Below, one piece after another: positions 40,653-52,600 of a stretch of DNA of 64,000 nucleotides. The stretch spans positions 1 to 64,000 of the forward strand of contig JAEUTZ010000016.1 of NCBI GenBank assembly GCA_016787725.1, written 5' to 3'. The first letter of the stretch is position 1; each line of letters starts with the position of its first letter. The position numbers and the translations under genes were made by a program. This DNA is from Cyclobacteriaceae bacterium (GTDB lineage: Bacteria > Bacteroidota > Bacteroidia > Cytophagales > Cyclobacteriaceae). The notes under the pieces are model-generated. The model did not search any database and had not been told where the DNA came from. It was given only the letters and a program-made list of their open reading frames with translations.

Positions 40653-43600
40653 ATGAAAAGGCTTAGTCTCTTGCTGCTAGCATCAGTGGCATCTTTATCC
40701 CTTTGTGCGCAGTCAATATTTGGCACAACCTCGGCAGGCGGTAATTTTAACAAGGGTACAGTTTACTCGATGAATCTGGATGGTTCCGGGTTCACGGTTT
40801 TACATCATTTTAATCAGTCGGACGGAAATCAGCCGCAAGGGAGATTAACCCGTTTACCAAATGGCAGATTGATGGGCGTAACCTACCAGGGTGGGGATGA
40901 AAATGTGCCGGGAACTCCTTTTGCAATAAACAACGGTGGTGTTGTTTTTTCAATTAATTCAGACGGCTCTGATTTTCAAAAACTGTATTCATTTAACAAA
41001 GCAAGTTCCGGATTTTACGAACACGGTGAAAAACCGGCTTTTGGATTATTGCTGGCCAGCGATGGCAAACTTTATGGTGCCACAACATCTGGCGGTTCGC
41101 TTGGAGGCGGAGTGCTTTACCGGATAAACCAGGATGGATCAAACTTTCAGGTGTTGCTTAATTTCGGAGGGCCTGCGTCAGTAAAAGGAATTCCAGCAGA
41201 GATTCCCGGAAACAGAATTATTTTTTCAGTGGCAGGGGGAAATCAGATTTATAAGTATTCGTTAAATGATCCCAACCTGAATCGTATCCCTACTGTTGCC
41301 GATATCTTGACACCGTTGTCGGGCAATACGCCTGGCAATACCCCTATTATTAAATCAGACGGAAATCTTTACGGTACAACCCTGACGGGCGGAACCAACA
41401 ATCGCGGTTTCCTGTACCGGGTTGATTTAAGCTCACCCACAAACTATACAACCTTAGCAAGTTTTCCTGACCATTTTGTTCAATATGGCCAACTCATGGA
41501 AGGTCAGGACGGCCTCTTGTATGGAACTTTTTCAAGAAATTCTGGAACGGGCGGTGTGTTTAGGTTCGATCCGGGTCAGAATAATTTTTCAATCATTACC
41601 GAAACCGGAACGGTTGGGCCATCAGCCGTTTTAAGTCAGCTCACGAACGGAGCTCTTATAACGTATAATAATTCCTCGGCATTTAATCCCAATACGGGGT
41701 ACAACAACGACTATATCTTTCGTGTAGAGAATGATGGCAGTAACTTAACCGTGCTTCGCAATTTTGGTGTTTCGTCAGCTTATGGTTTTGGATCGGTAAG
41801 TAATAATAGTTTATTTATATATAGCCCTGTCCAACAATCTCAATCCATCACATTCAGTTTGCCGGCCAGCCTCACGGTTGGATCGTTGCCGTACCTGATA
41901 AACGGGACATCATCTTCTGGCATGGATTTACTTTATGTCAGCAGTAATCCATCAGCCGTAAAAGTAGTTAACGGTAACTCACTGCTGCCGATAGCCGCGG
42001 GCTCGGCCACTATTACGGCATACCAATTGGGAAATTATGAATACCTGGCGGCAGATCCCGTGGTGCAGAATATCACTATAATTGAACCCCCACCCCTGCT
42101 GGCTGATTCATTGGCGCTTGTTCAGTTGTATACCGATACCAATGGACCTGGGTGGACGAATAATTCAAACTGGTTAACAGGACCCGTAGATACATGGTAT
42201 GGAATTACGGTAAGCGGGGGCAGAATCACCGGCATCAATTTGGATGACAATAATTTGGCCGGTTCATTACCGGCCGGACTTGGTGATCTCACAGCATTAA
42301 CAACCCTCCTGCTGGGAAGTGACCCCATTAGCGGAGTCGTTCCCGATCAACTGGGGAACCTGACTCAGCTTTCAATCCTTCAAATTAATTTTACCAGTGT
42401 AGCGGGTTCAATCCCGCCATCGTTGGGTAACTTAACTCAGCTAACAACGCTCAGGCTGAACAACAACAGCCTTACGGGCTTGGTTCCTCCCTCTCTGAGT
42501 ACGCTTGTAAACTTAGTTACATTGGATTTGAGTGAGAACTTTCTGGCAGGGGGATTTTATTCGCCTGGCTTATCGGGTACAGTTCCTTCAATTTTTTCAG
42601 GAATGACGCAATTGCAAACATTAAACCTTGCATTCAATTCATTTTCGGGGGACTTTCCGGATATCTCAGGCCTCGCCAATCTTCAACAGGTATTGCTTAA
42701 CAATAATCAGCTAACAGGCCTTCCACCGTTATCTGGATTAAGCTCCTTGATGACATTTGATGTAACCCATAACCTCCTTTCATTTGATGATATAGAAACC
42801 AATACAGGATTAATGGGTTTCGTTTTCTCACCGCAAGGTGAAATTCCGGTAATCAATCCAAACCTATCAGTTGACTACGGACAGCCTTTTTCTATATCTA
42901 TTTCAACAAGCGGCTCTGCAAATCAATATCAATGGTATCGGAATGGAGCCATTATACCGGGGGCGGTGACCAATACCTATACTTCCTCATCGGCAGTAAT
43001 AAGTGACACCGGTTCGTACTTCCTGCAGGTAACAAGTCCGGTTATTTCTAACCTCACAATAGTATCTCAACTCATCAATGTAACAGTTAATATTCCTACA
43101 ACGAATGCGTCTGATTCACTCGCCCTGGTCAGTCTTTACAACTCCACCAACGGTAGCACCTGGTTAACGAAAAACAATTGGCTTACTGGCAACGTAAGTA
43201 CCTGGCACGGGATTATTGTGGAAAACGGGCGTGTTACCGAAATCAAGTTAAACAACAATCAGTTAACCGGCACTCTGCCCGACTTATCTGCCCTCACAGC
43301 CCTCACAAATTTTTCCATCGCCAATAATCAGGTAGCCGGGGGTATTCCAGTCACGCTCGGCAACCTGATTGCGCTTCAAACTTTAAATCTGGCCAATAAC
43401 CGGTTTACAGGCACGATACCCAACCTCAGCAACCTTACTAATCTTCAACACTTTTCATTGGCTACTAATACCTTCCTGGCACTCCAGGCATTTCCCGCAT
43501 GGGTGGTTACCCTTTCACAACTCCAAACCTTAAATCTTCAAAACAGCCGGTTGCAGGGTGCTTTCGTGGCCGGCTTCAGCAACCTGAGTAATCTACGTGA

Positions 43601-46600
43601 ACTTAATCTCTCTCTGAATGCCGGTATAAACGCTTCCGGAATCTCCGTGGAGGAACTGGGTGCATTAACGAACCTGGAAAAATTGTACCTCAATGGCACC
43701 AACTTCAGTGTCACCTTTCCCAACAGCATAGCTGCGCTACCGAATCTGCAGGTACTCGACATCAATGGTTGCAATTTTACAGCACTTCCTCCTGCCGGTT
43801 CATGGGCATCGGTTGCATTAACAGCAAACATCAGCAACAACCTCTTCGACTTCGGAGACCTTGAACCGTTGACAGGTGCACCGGTAATCTTCATCAATAC
43901 CGGTCAGAAAAATTTCAATCTCAACCCTTCTGGCTTTTCAACTAAATTGTTGGTGGGCGATCCGTTTAACATTACGCCAGCAGTAGGGGGCACACAAAAT
44001 AACTACCAATGGTTCTTAAATGGATCACCGGTTGGCGGGGCTACTGCAATAGCCTTTGATCTGGGCACAGTGGAGCTGAGTGAAGCCGGAACCTACCGGC
44101 TGGAAGTGACCAATAACCTGGTTACCGGCATTACCCTGGTCAGTTCAAACTTTTTGCTGAGTGTGGTGGAACCAGTGGAGAGCCGGTTTGCCATGGTTGC
44201 CGGGTCAGTTGTAATTAATGACGTGCAAACCAGTTCGCATGGTGGCTATTGGGCCGATATCGATAATGATGGCGATGAGGATTTGTTTGTGGGAAATAAC
44301 TTTTCGGATGTACCCAATTTCCTCTATGAAAACCTGGGCAATGGTACGTTTCAAAAAATAATGACGGGTGATATCGTGACCATTCCGGATGGCTCGCGCT
44401 ATGTTTCCTGGGGAGATTATGACAATGATGGATATCCGGATTTAATTGTTGGTGAGTATGCCAACCTTTCCGGCTCACCTTCCAATGATAACATCAGTAG
44501 CCTGTATCGCAACAATGGCGATAAAACTTTTGCCCGAATGGCAATCCCCTTCAAGTCAGATGGCGGGTTGTGGGCGGATGATGACAAGGATGGAGATTTG
44601 GATTTATTTCTGAACGGAAGCAATTCAACCCCGGTATCCAATAAGAAGTATCAAAACAATGGCGATGGTACGTTTACCTTGGTGGATGCCTGGATTCCGG
44701 TAACGGGAACCTGGTATGCCGGCTGGATGGACATTGACAACGATGGGGATCCGGATTACAACATTACTCCCTTCCCAATGCCTATTAATCAGATCAAGAT
44801 CTTCCGTAACACGAATGGTACATTTACCGAAGAAAATATGCCTGTCCCCACCGGCACCTTCAGCCACCGGGGCTCATCGTGGGCCGATATCGATGGCGAT
44901 GGCGACCTGGATTTATTTGCCATGAATCAAACTGCCGGCTCTACCGGTGTTGCTCATGGCCAATTTTATATTAACAATGGTTCAGGCAATTTTACAATGG
45001 AACCTGCTTCCAACCGCTTAGGTGTTCCTGGCTGGGGTGGCCGCGGCAGTGCCTTTGGTGATGCCGATAACGATGGCGACATCGATCTGTTTTTGATTCA
45101 CCGGCCCTCGCTGGCTTCCGCGGACATTATCCCGCAATTGTTTTTAAACGATGGCAACGGACAGTTTACTGCCGTACCCGTTACCGAGCAGTCCTTCGGG
45201 TTCTCAGATGCCTTTACGGGTTTATCGCTGGCGGATTATGACAACGATGGTGCGCTGGATCTATTCATCGGCAGTTTTGATACCTTCAGGCCGAACTATC
45301 TGTATCGCAACCAACAGGCAACCAACGGCAACAATTGGATTAAACTTAAGCTGGTCGGGGTTCAATCCAACAAAACTGCGCTCGGTGCCCGGGTGGATAT
45401 TTACGCGGAGGGCAATCGTTTTAACCGGCAGATCATGCCCAGCTCCGGCTTGCAAAGCCAGAACAGTTACGTTGTTCATTCGGGTTTAGGAACAGCTACT
45501 CAAGCCGATTCCGTAGTGATTCACTGGCCTTCAGGCAATGTGCAACGGTTGTTAAATCTATTGCCGAATCAATTACACATAATTGATGAGTCTGTACCTC
45601 TGCCAACAACATTATTAGCTGGTTCAATATTAGCTAATGTTTATGACGAACATCGGATGAAATTGTGGTTGGGTGATTCTTTAGCTTCTGGGACTTTGCT
45701 CTTCCGTAAATCCCGCGATGGTGCTACTGAATTTCACAATAAAGTTGATAATCAGGGTAAGACAATTACGATTGTTAAAAATAACCTGAATAAAACTTTT
45801 GGCGGCTTTTCTACTATCCCTTGGACTTCTAATAATAGTTACTACAGTGCACCTGGATCTTTTCTTTTTAGTTTTTCAAATCAATCCAAACACGAACTGG
45901 GTGGACTTGGTGAATGGACATCGCAGTACGCGGTATATCATAATATCAATTATGGGCCAACATTTGGTGGTGGTCATGATCTTTTTATTAACGGATACTT
46001 AAGTGAGGGATACACTAACCTCGGACATACATACAACTGTAGCGAAGGAACTTATTCAACGCCAGCTTGTACAAATTCATATGCCGGATCATTTTACTGG
46101 ACAATTGAAGAAGTAGAGGTGTTTCGGGTTTGGCATAGCCAACAAATTCAACTTGACACCATTTCAACATTGGTAGCCGGTCAACTAACTACGTTACCAG
46201 AGTTTACAACGGCTGGTTTGCCAATTCATTATGTCAGCAGTAACACTTCCATAATTGAAATATCAGGCTCAACAATAATTGTTAAAGGGATTGGATCAGC
46301 CACAATAACTGCCAGCCAGCCAGGAAATGAAAATTACTCGGCAGCAAATCCTATCAGTTGGATTGTTACAACAATCAAAGGTGATCAAACCATTAGCTTT
46401 CAACCCATAGCCCCAAAAGAAGTGGGCGATTTGCCTTTCTATTTAGAAGCCACTTCCTCATCGGGTAGGCCCGTAACATATCAAAGCGATAATCTTGCGG
46501 TTGCCCTCGTTACTGGCGACCAGGTGCGCGTGGTTGGTTCCGGAACTGCTACCATAACTTCTACACAACCGGGCGATGAATTTTTCAATGCTGCTGTCCC

Positions 46601-49600
46601 GGTAACACAAACCATCACAGTAACTTCCGGCACCACCCGCATCTTCGGCCTCACCTCGCAGGGCGGCATGACGGGCACTGGCACGGCTTACTCCATCAAA
46701 CCGGATGGGACCGACCATACCGTACTCTACAACTTCGCTCAACTAGGTCAGTATGCTGATGCAGCATACGAACTTGGAACGGACGGCTATGTATACGGCA
46801 GCACACAATACAGCGCCAATGGTGTGCAGAATGGGACACTCTTTAAATTCAAACCCGATTTCTCGGAATATTATCACTTGAAAGAATTTGGCGGACTCGA
46901 TGGAAGCATCGTACAGTCCATTGCCCTTAGCAATGATGGTTACCTCTATGGCAATACTATGCAGGGCGGCCAGTATGGATTGGGCACCCTTTTCAGAATC
47001 AGAAAGGATGGCACGTCCTTTCAGGTGCTCCACCATTACACCTTTACTGGAAATGGAAAAATCATTCTCGGCAGTGATGGAAAAATTTACGGTCATTCTT
47101 ACCACGGTGGTGTTGGTGACGATGGTGTAGTTTATCGCCTTGAACCGGATGGCTCCTTAACCCTGTTACATGATTTTCAACCTTCCGAAGGACGACCATC
47201 CGGACAACTCACAGAATTTAGGCCAGGTGTTTTTGCAGGTGTTGGGTATACCGGAGGTGCTTTTGGGTATGGCTCGGTGTTCCGGCTGAATGCCAACGGT
47301 ACCGGTTTCGAGGTATTGAAATCATTTAGTTATGGCGATGGTCATAGTCCGCAGGGGCGGTTATTATATGTTAACGGGTATTTATATGGAGGTACTACCG
47401 GTGGAGGCTCCACGGCCAACACCGGGGTCTTGTTCCGCTTGAATCCCGAGACAAAAGGTTATCAGGTGCTACATGAGCTGGCAGTTGATAATTCGGAGGG
47501 CAGTTATTTCAATGGCGGTCTCGCGATTGGCCCGGACGGCTTTTTATATGGCGGAACATTTTATGGCGGAGATTTGTCCATACCGGCTGGGGGTGGTGGA
47601 ACTATCTTTAGGATGGATACTACGGGAGTTTTCCAGATTCTGCGCACCCTGCAAGCAAACGATGGTTATCGTATTAACCGAGAGCCGCTGCGGTTACCTG
47701 ATGGCAAATTGTTATTCTCCACCTATTATAATGATACACCGGGAGAAGGCGGTGGTTCCATTATCACATTAAACCCGGACGGAACGGATTTCAAAAAACT
47801 GGTGAATTTCGGATCAACCCCTTTTGGTAAAAATCCGGAAGGAACATTGGCTGGGTTGCCCGCTGGTAAGCTGGCGGGTGTGGCCCGCTATGGCGGATCA
47901 GAAAACAAGGGCACCGTATTTACACTTGATCACGATGGCTTCACATTAAAGTTGTTGCATGATTTTAATTCCGCATCCTCTTCGGTTGATGCGCAACAAC
48001 CTTCAAAAGGTTTATTGTTGGGCTCTGATGGAGTGCTCTATGGAGCTACTTCGCCCAGTTCATCGTACCCGGGTTATGTGTACCGCGTAGCTCTTGATAG
48101 CACGGGATACTCTGAACTGGCAACACTCGACCCGCTATCCATTGCAGGCTATGGCGATACTCCTTCGCAATTGATTGAATTAGCAACCGGTGAATTGGTA
48201 GGCACAAGCTTTTATGGCGGCCCCAATCTTGGGGGATACATTTATAAGGTGAATAAAGGCGGTTCTGGCTATAGCCAAGTTTATCAATTTACGAACAGCA
48301 CCATAGGTCTTTACCCCGCTGCCATCATGCAGGCCAGCGATGGACGGTTGTATGCTTCGTGTTATCAGGGTGGTGACCTATCCGCCTATATTGGTGGCTT
48401 CGGTTCCGTTGTCTCGATGTTGCCTGATGGCACCGATGTACAACGCCTCTTTACTTTTAGCGATACGAATGGAAAATTACCCTATGGCGAATTGTTAGAA
48501 GGGCAAGATGGCAGGCTATACGGCACCGCCAGTTTTCATGGCGGTAATTCCCCTTCCGGTATTGTCTTTAGTTTGAATAAGAATGGTTCAGATTATACCA
48601 TGCTCAGTCAGTTTAACGGTAGCAACGGCAACACACCAGTTCATGGCCTTGCACAGACGAGCAACGGCCAACTGTACGGCACCACCTTCAGCGGTGGAAC
48701 AGGAACCGGAGGTACGCTATTTAGCCTGAACCCGGACGGAAGTGATTTTGTTACCCTGCGCAACTTTGACCCGGCAACGGGGGCAAATCCTTACTTCGGC
48801 AAACTGTTGTTTTACAACCCGAATGGACGCCAACCACAAAGCATTGCTATTGACAGTGTAATGACTGTAACTTATGGGACCGGAACCGTCACCTTAAATG
48901 CCACCGCCTCCTCCGGTTTGCCGGTGCTGTATTACAGCAGTGACCCGACCATTGCATCGGTAAACGGCAACGCGCTAACGATTTTAAAAATAGGTACGGT
49001 AACCATCACGGCTGTGCAGCCGGGAAATTATGACTACCTGGCAGCAACACCTGCAGCGCTTTCACTCACCATTAATAAGGCTGACCAGGTGATTACATTT
49101 AATCCCATTCCTTCCAAAACGTTGGAGGATGCCGACTTTGAGTTGCAGGCCTTTTCTTCCGCACACCTCTGGCTAACCTACACTAGCAGCGATACAACTG
49201 TGGTGAAGCTTGAGGGCAAGACGGTAAAATTAGTAGGTGCGGGTACGGCCACAATCACCGCTTCACAGGCAGGGAATCAATTTTATAATGCACCCGCTTC
49301 AATATCGCAGGATCTTTTGGTGGAGGAACCGATCGGAGGCCAGGAGCGATTGATGATTACCATGTACCAGGGCTCAGCAAATGGTTGGGGTTCCGTAGTG
49401 AAACTGAACCCCGATGGCTCGAATGTGAACGTAATGCCCTTTGGCGGAGATGCGGAGGGTACTTACCCGACAGCAACGCTCGTGTATTACGATGGCGCCT
49501 TCTTTGGTACCACACAACAGGGTGGGCGAAACAATCTTGGCACCATTTACCGGGTAAATGCCGATGGGTCTGAGTTTTATACGCTGTATCATTTTGATGG

Positions 49601-52600
49601 AGTAAACACGGGTCAAAACCCCTGGGCAAAACTGATGGCAGCCAGTGATGGATATTTATACGGAACCACCGTTAATGGTGGAGTGCACGGGGCAGGGACT
49701 GTATTTCGTATTTACCCGGATGGCACAAATTTTTTAAAGCTCTTTGATTTTAGTGGTAGCAATGGAACATATCCCTATGGTGAGTTATTGGAAGGGCAGG
49801 ATGGGTTATTGTACGGCACAACCTATTCTGGTAACAATAGTTATGGAACTATTTTCCAACTGGCAAAAGATGGCTCCGGATTTGCAACCCTGCACAACTT
49901 CAATTTAAACCAGGGTGCGTATCCGTATGCCGGCCTGGTGCAGGATGCCAGTGGCAGGTTATACGGCACAACTTATTTTGGAAATGGCGGAGGAAACTAT
50001 TCAACCGTCTATTCTATTAATCCTGACGGCACCGGCTATACGGTTCTTGCGAACCTCAATGGCTCCAATGGGAATTATGCCTTCTCTAAGTTAATCATAG
50101 GCCAGGATGGTTTGTTGTATGGAACAACACATTCAGGCGGAACTTATAATACCGGTACCATTTTCCGGATTGGGCGTGACGGTTCAAATTTTGCCATGCT
50201 TTATTCGTTTGGCAGCAACACTACAGACAGTCGCCATCCGGGTTATGGTCAACTCTTTCAGGCGGCTGATGGAAAATTATATGGTACCACATTGCATGGT
50301 GGTTCAGAAGGCGTTGGCACCCTCTATAGTTTTGATCCCATCACCTTTCATTTTACACAGATTCTAAGCTTTACAAGCCAAAATGGATTTTACCCATATC
50401 AAGGAGTTATCACTGGCCCGGATGGCTACCTATATGGTTCTGCAAATTCGGGCGGCACCGGCAACGCGGGAGTTGTTTACAAAGTGGCGTTGAATGGGAG
50501 CGGGTATCAGAAGTTAAAGGAATTCCGAAACAATATTGATAATGGGAGCTATCCGTTAAGTGGCCTGGAACAGGCGAATGGTGAATATTTTGGTACAACC
50601 ATTAATGGTGGTATCAATGACCGCGGAGTGATCTATAAATTAAACAGATACGGCAAGGGATTAACCAAGGTATTTGATTTTGGAACATCAAACCTTTGGT
50701 ATTCTTACTCTTCACTAACCAGCGCCAGTGATGGCAGATTGTATGGCACTACGAATAGTTCGCTCAATGGCCGGGGTGGTGTGTTCAGGTTCGATCCGGT
50801 CGGCAGCAATTTCCTTGAACTCTATTCATTTCCGACCAGCGGTGGCGGACATCCTTATTTCAATAAGCTGATGGAAGGCAATGATGGAAAATTGTATGGC
50901 GGATTGAGTCACTGGCCCGGTTATCAGGGAGCTTTGTATTCCCTACAGAAAGACGGCAGTAATTTTTCGTTTATTCATGGATTCAACAGTTCCAATGGCG
51001 CTATTCCACGAGGTGATCTTGTTAGAGGTCCGGATGGAGCACTTTATGGTTTGACGGTAGTTGGAGGTGCTTATAACAATGGCTCAATCTACAAAATCAA
51101 TACAGATGCGTCATTATCAACTATATACAATTTTGATGGCCTCAACGGGGCTCAACCGAATAACGGCTTGATTCTTGGCCTGGATGGCCGATTATATGGT
51201 ACAGCCTATGCCGGTGGTTCTTTAGGGTATGGCGTTATCTTCCGCATCAACACCGATGGTTCGGACTATACGAAAATTTACGAATTCACCGGGGCGAATG
51301 GCGCGTATCCGTTTAACGGCCTGGCACAAGGAGCGGACAGTACCTTGTACGGAGCTACCTGGCAAGGGGGTATGTATGGCAACGGAGTTGCTTATAAAAT
51401 CAAACCGGATGGCACTGGCTACGAACGGTTATTGAATCTATCAAATCAGATTGGCTACTATCCCTATAGCCCCATTCTAGTAACCAGAACACCTGGGCGT
51501 GAGCAAACCATTACCTTCCCTGCGCTGGCGGCTGCCTCCTATGGCGATGCACCAACAACATTAACTGCAACGGCTTCCTCCGGTTTGCCGGTAACCTATG
51601 TTAGCAGTGATACCACAGTAGTTAACATCACCGGCAACCTGGCGGTAATTAAAGGAGCAGGCAACGTTTTAATCACCGCAAAGCAGCCGGGTAACGGGGT
51701 GTATGATGCAGCACCCGATGTGGTGCAACCGTTGACTATAAACAAGGCGACCCTTATTGCCACCGCATCAGATACCACAAAAATCTACGGCCAGCCTAAT
51801 CCTGTTTTCAAAATCAGGTATACGGGTTTTGTTAATTCGGATACAGCGGCTGTTCTGGATATTGCGCCTGTGGCAAACACAATTGCATCGGATTCAACTG
51901 ATGCAGGCATGTATGCCATTACCTTGAATGATGGCGAAGACAACAATTATTCCTTCACCTATGTAAATGGAACGCTTACCATCACCCCTGCAGACCAGGT
52001 GATTACTTTTTCTGCGCTGGGTGCGGTGGAACCAACCGATCCGCCCTTCCTTTTGGAGGCCACTGCCAGTTCAGGTTTACCGGTTGGGTTTACCACCAGC
52101 GATTCAACCATTCTGAAAATTAATGGCACATCAGCAACTATAATAGGTGCAGGTGAAGTAACGATCACGGCCACGCAGCCAGGGAATGCCAACTACAATC
52201 CCGCGCCTGAGGTGAGTCAGACTATAACCATTGAACCAGCATTGGATCCCGAGCCACAGAATAACTCAACCACTTTGGTTTTCAATCCGGTTTATTCAAC
52301 ACAAATGACGTTGAGCTTTAACCCGGGCGATGGTGAAAATCATCTCGTGATTATCAAGCCGCTTACAGCAGTTGATTTTATTCCGGATGATGGAATAGCT
52401 TATTCAGCACAGCAAAACCTTGTCAATGGTCAACGCATAGTTTCAGTGAGCAGAGATTCGGTTATCCAGATAACGGGTCTTCAACCGGGCACACTCTACC
52501 ATGTCGCCATTTTTGAATATAATGGCACGGGCAGCCGGACGAATTATAAAGTACCCGGTGCAGACGGGAACCGCTCCACATTGGCATTGCCAAATGTGTA

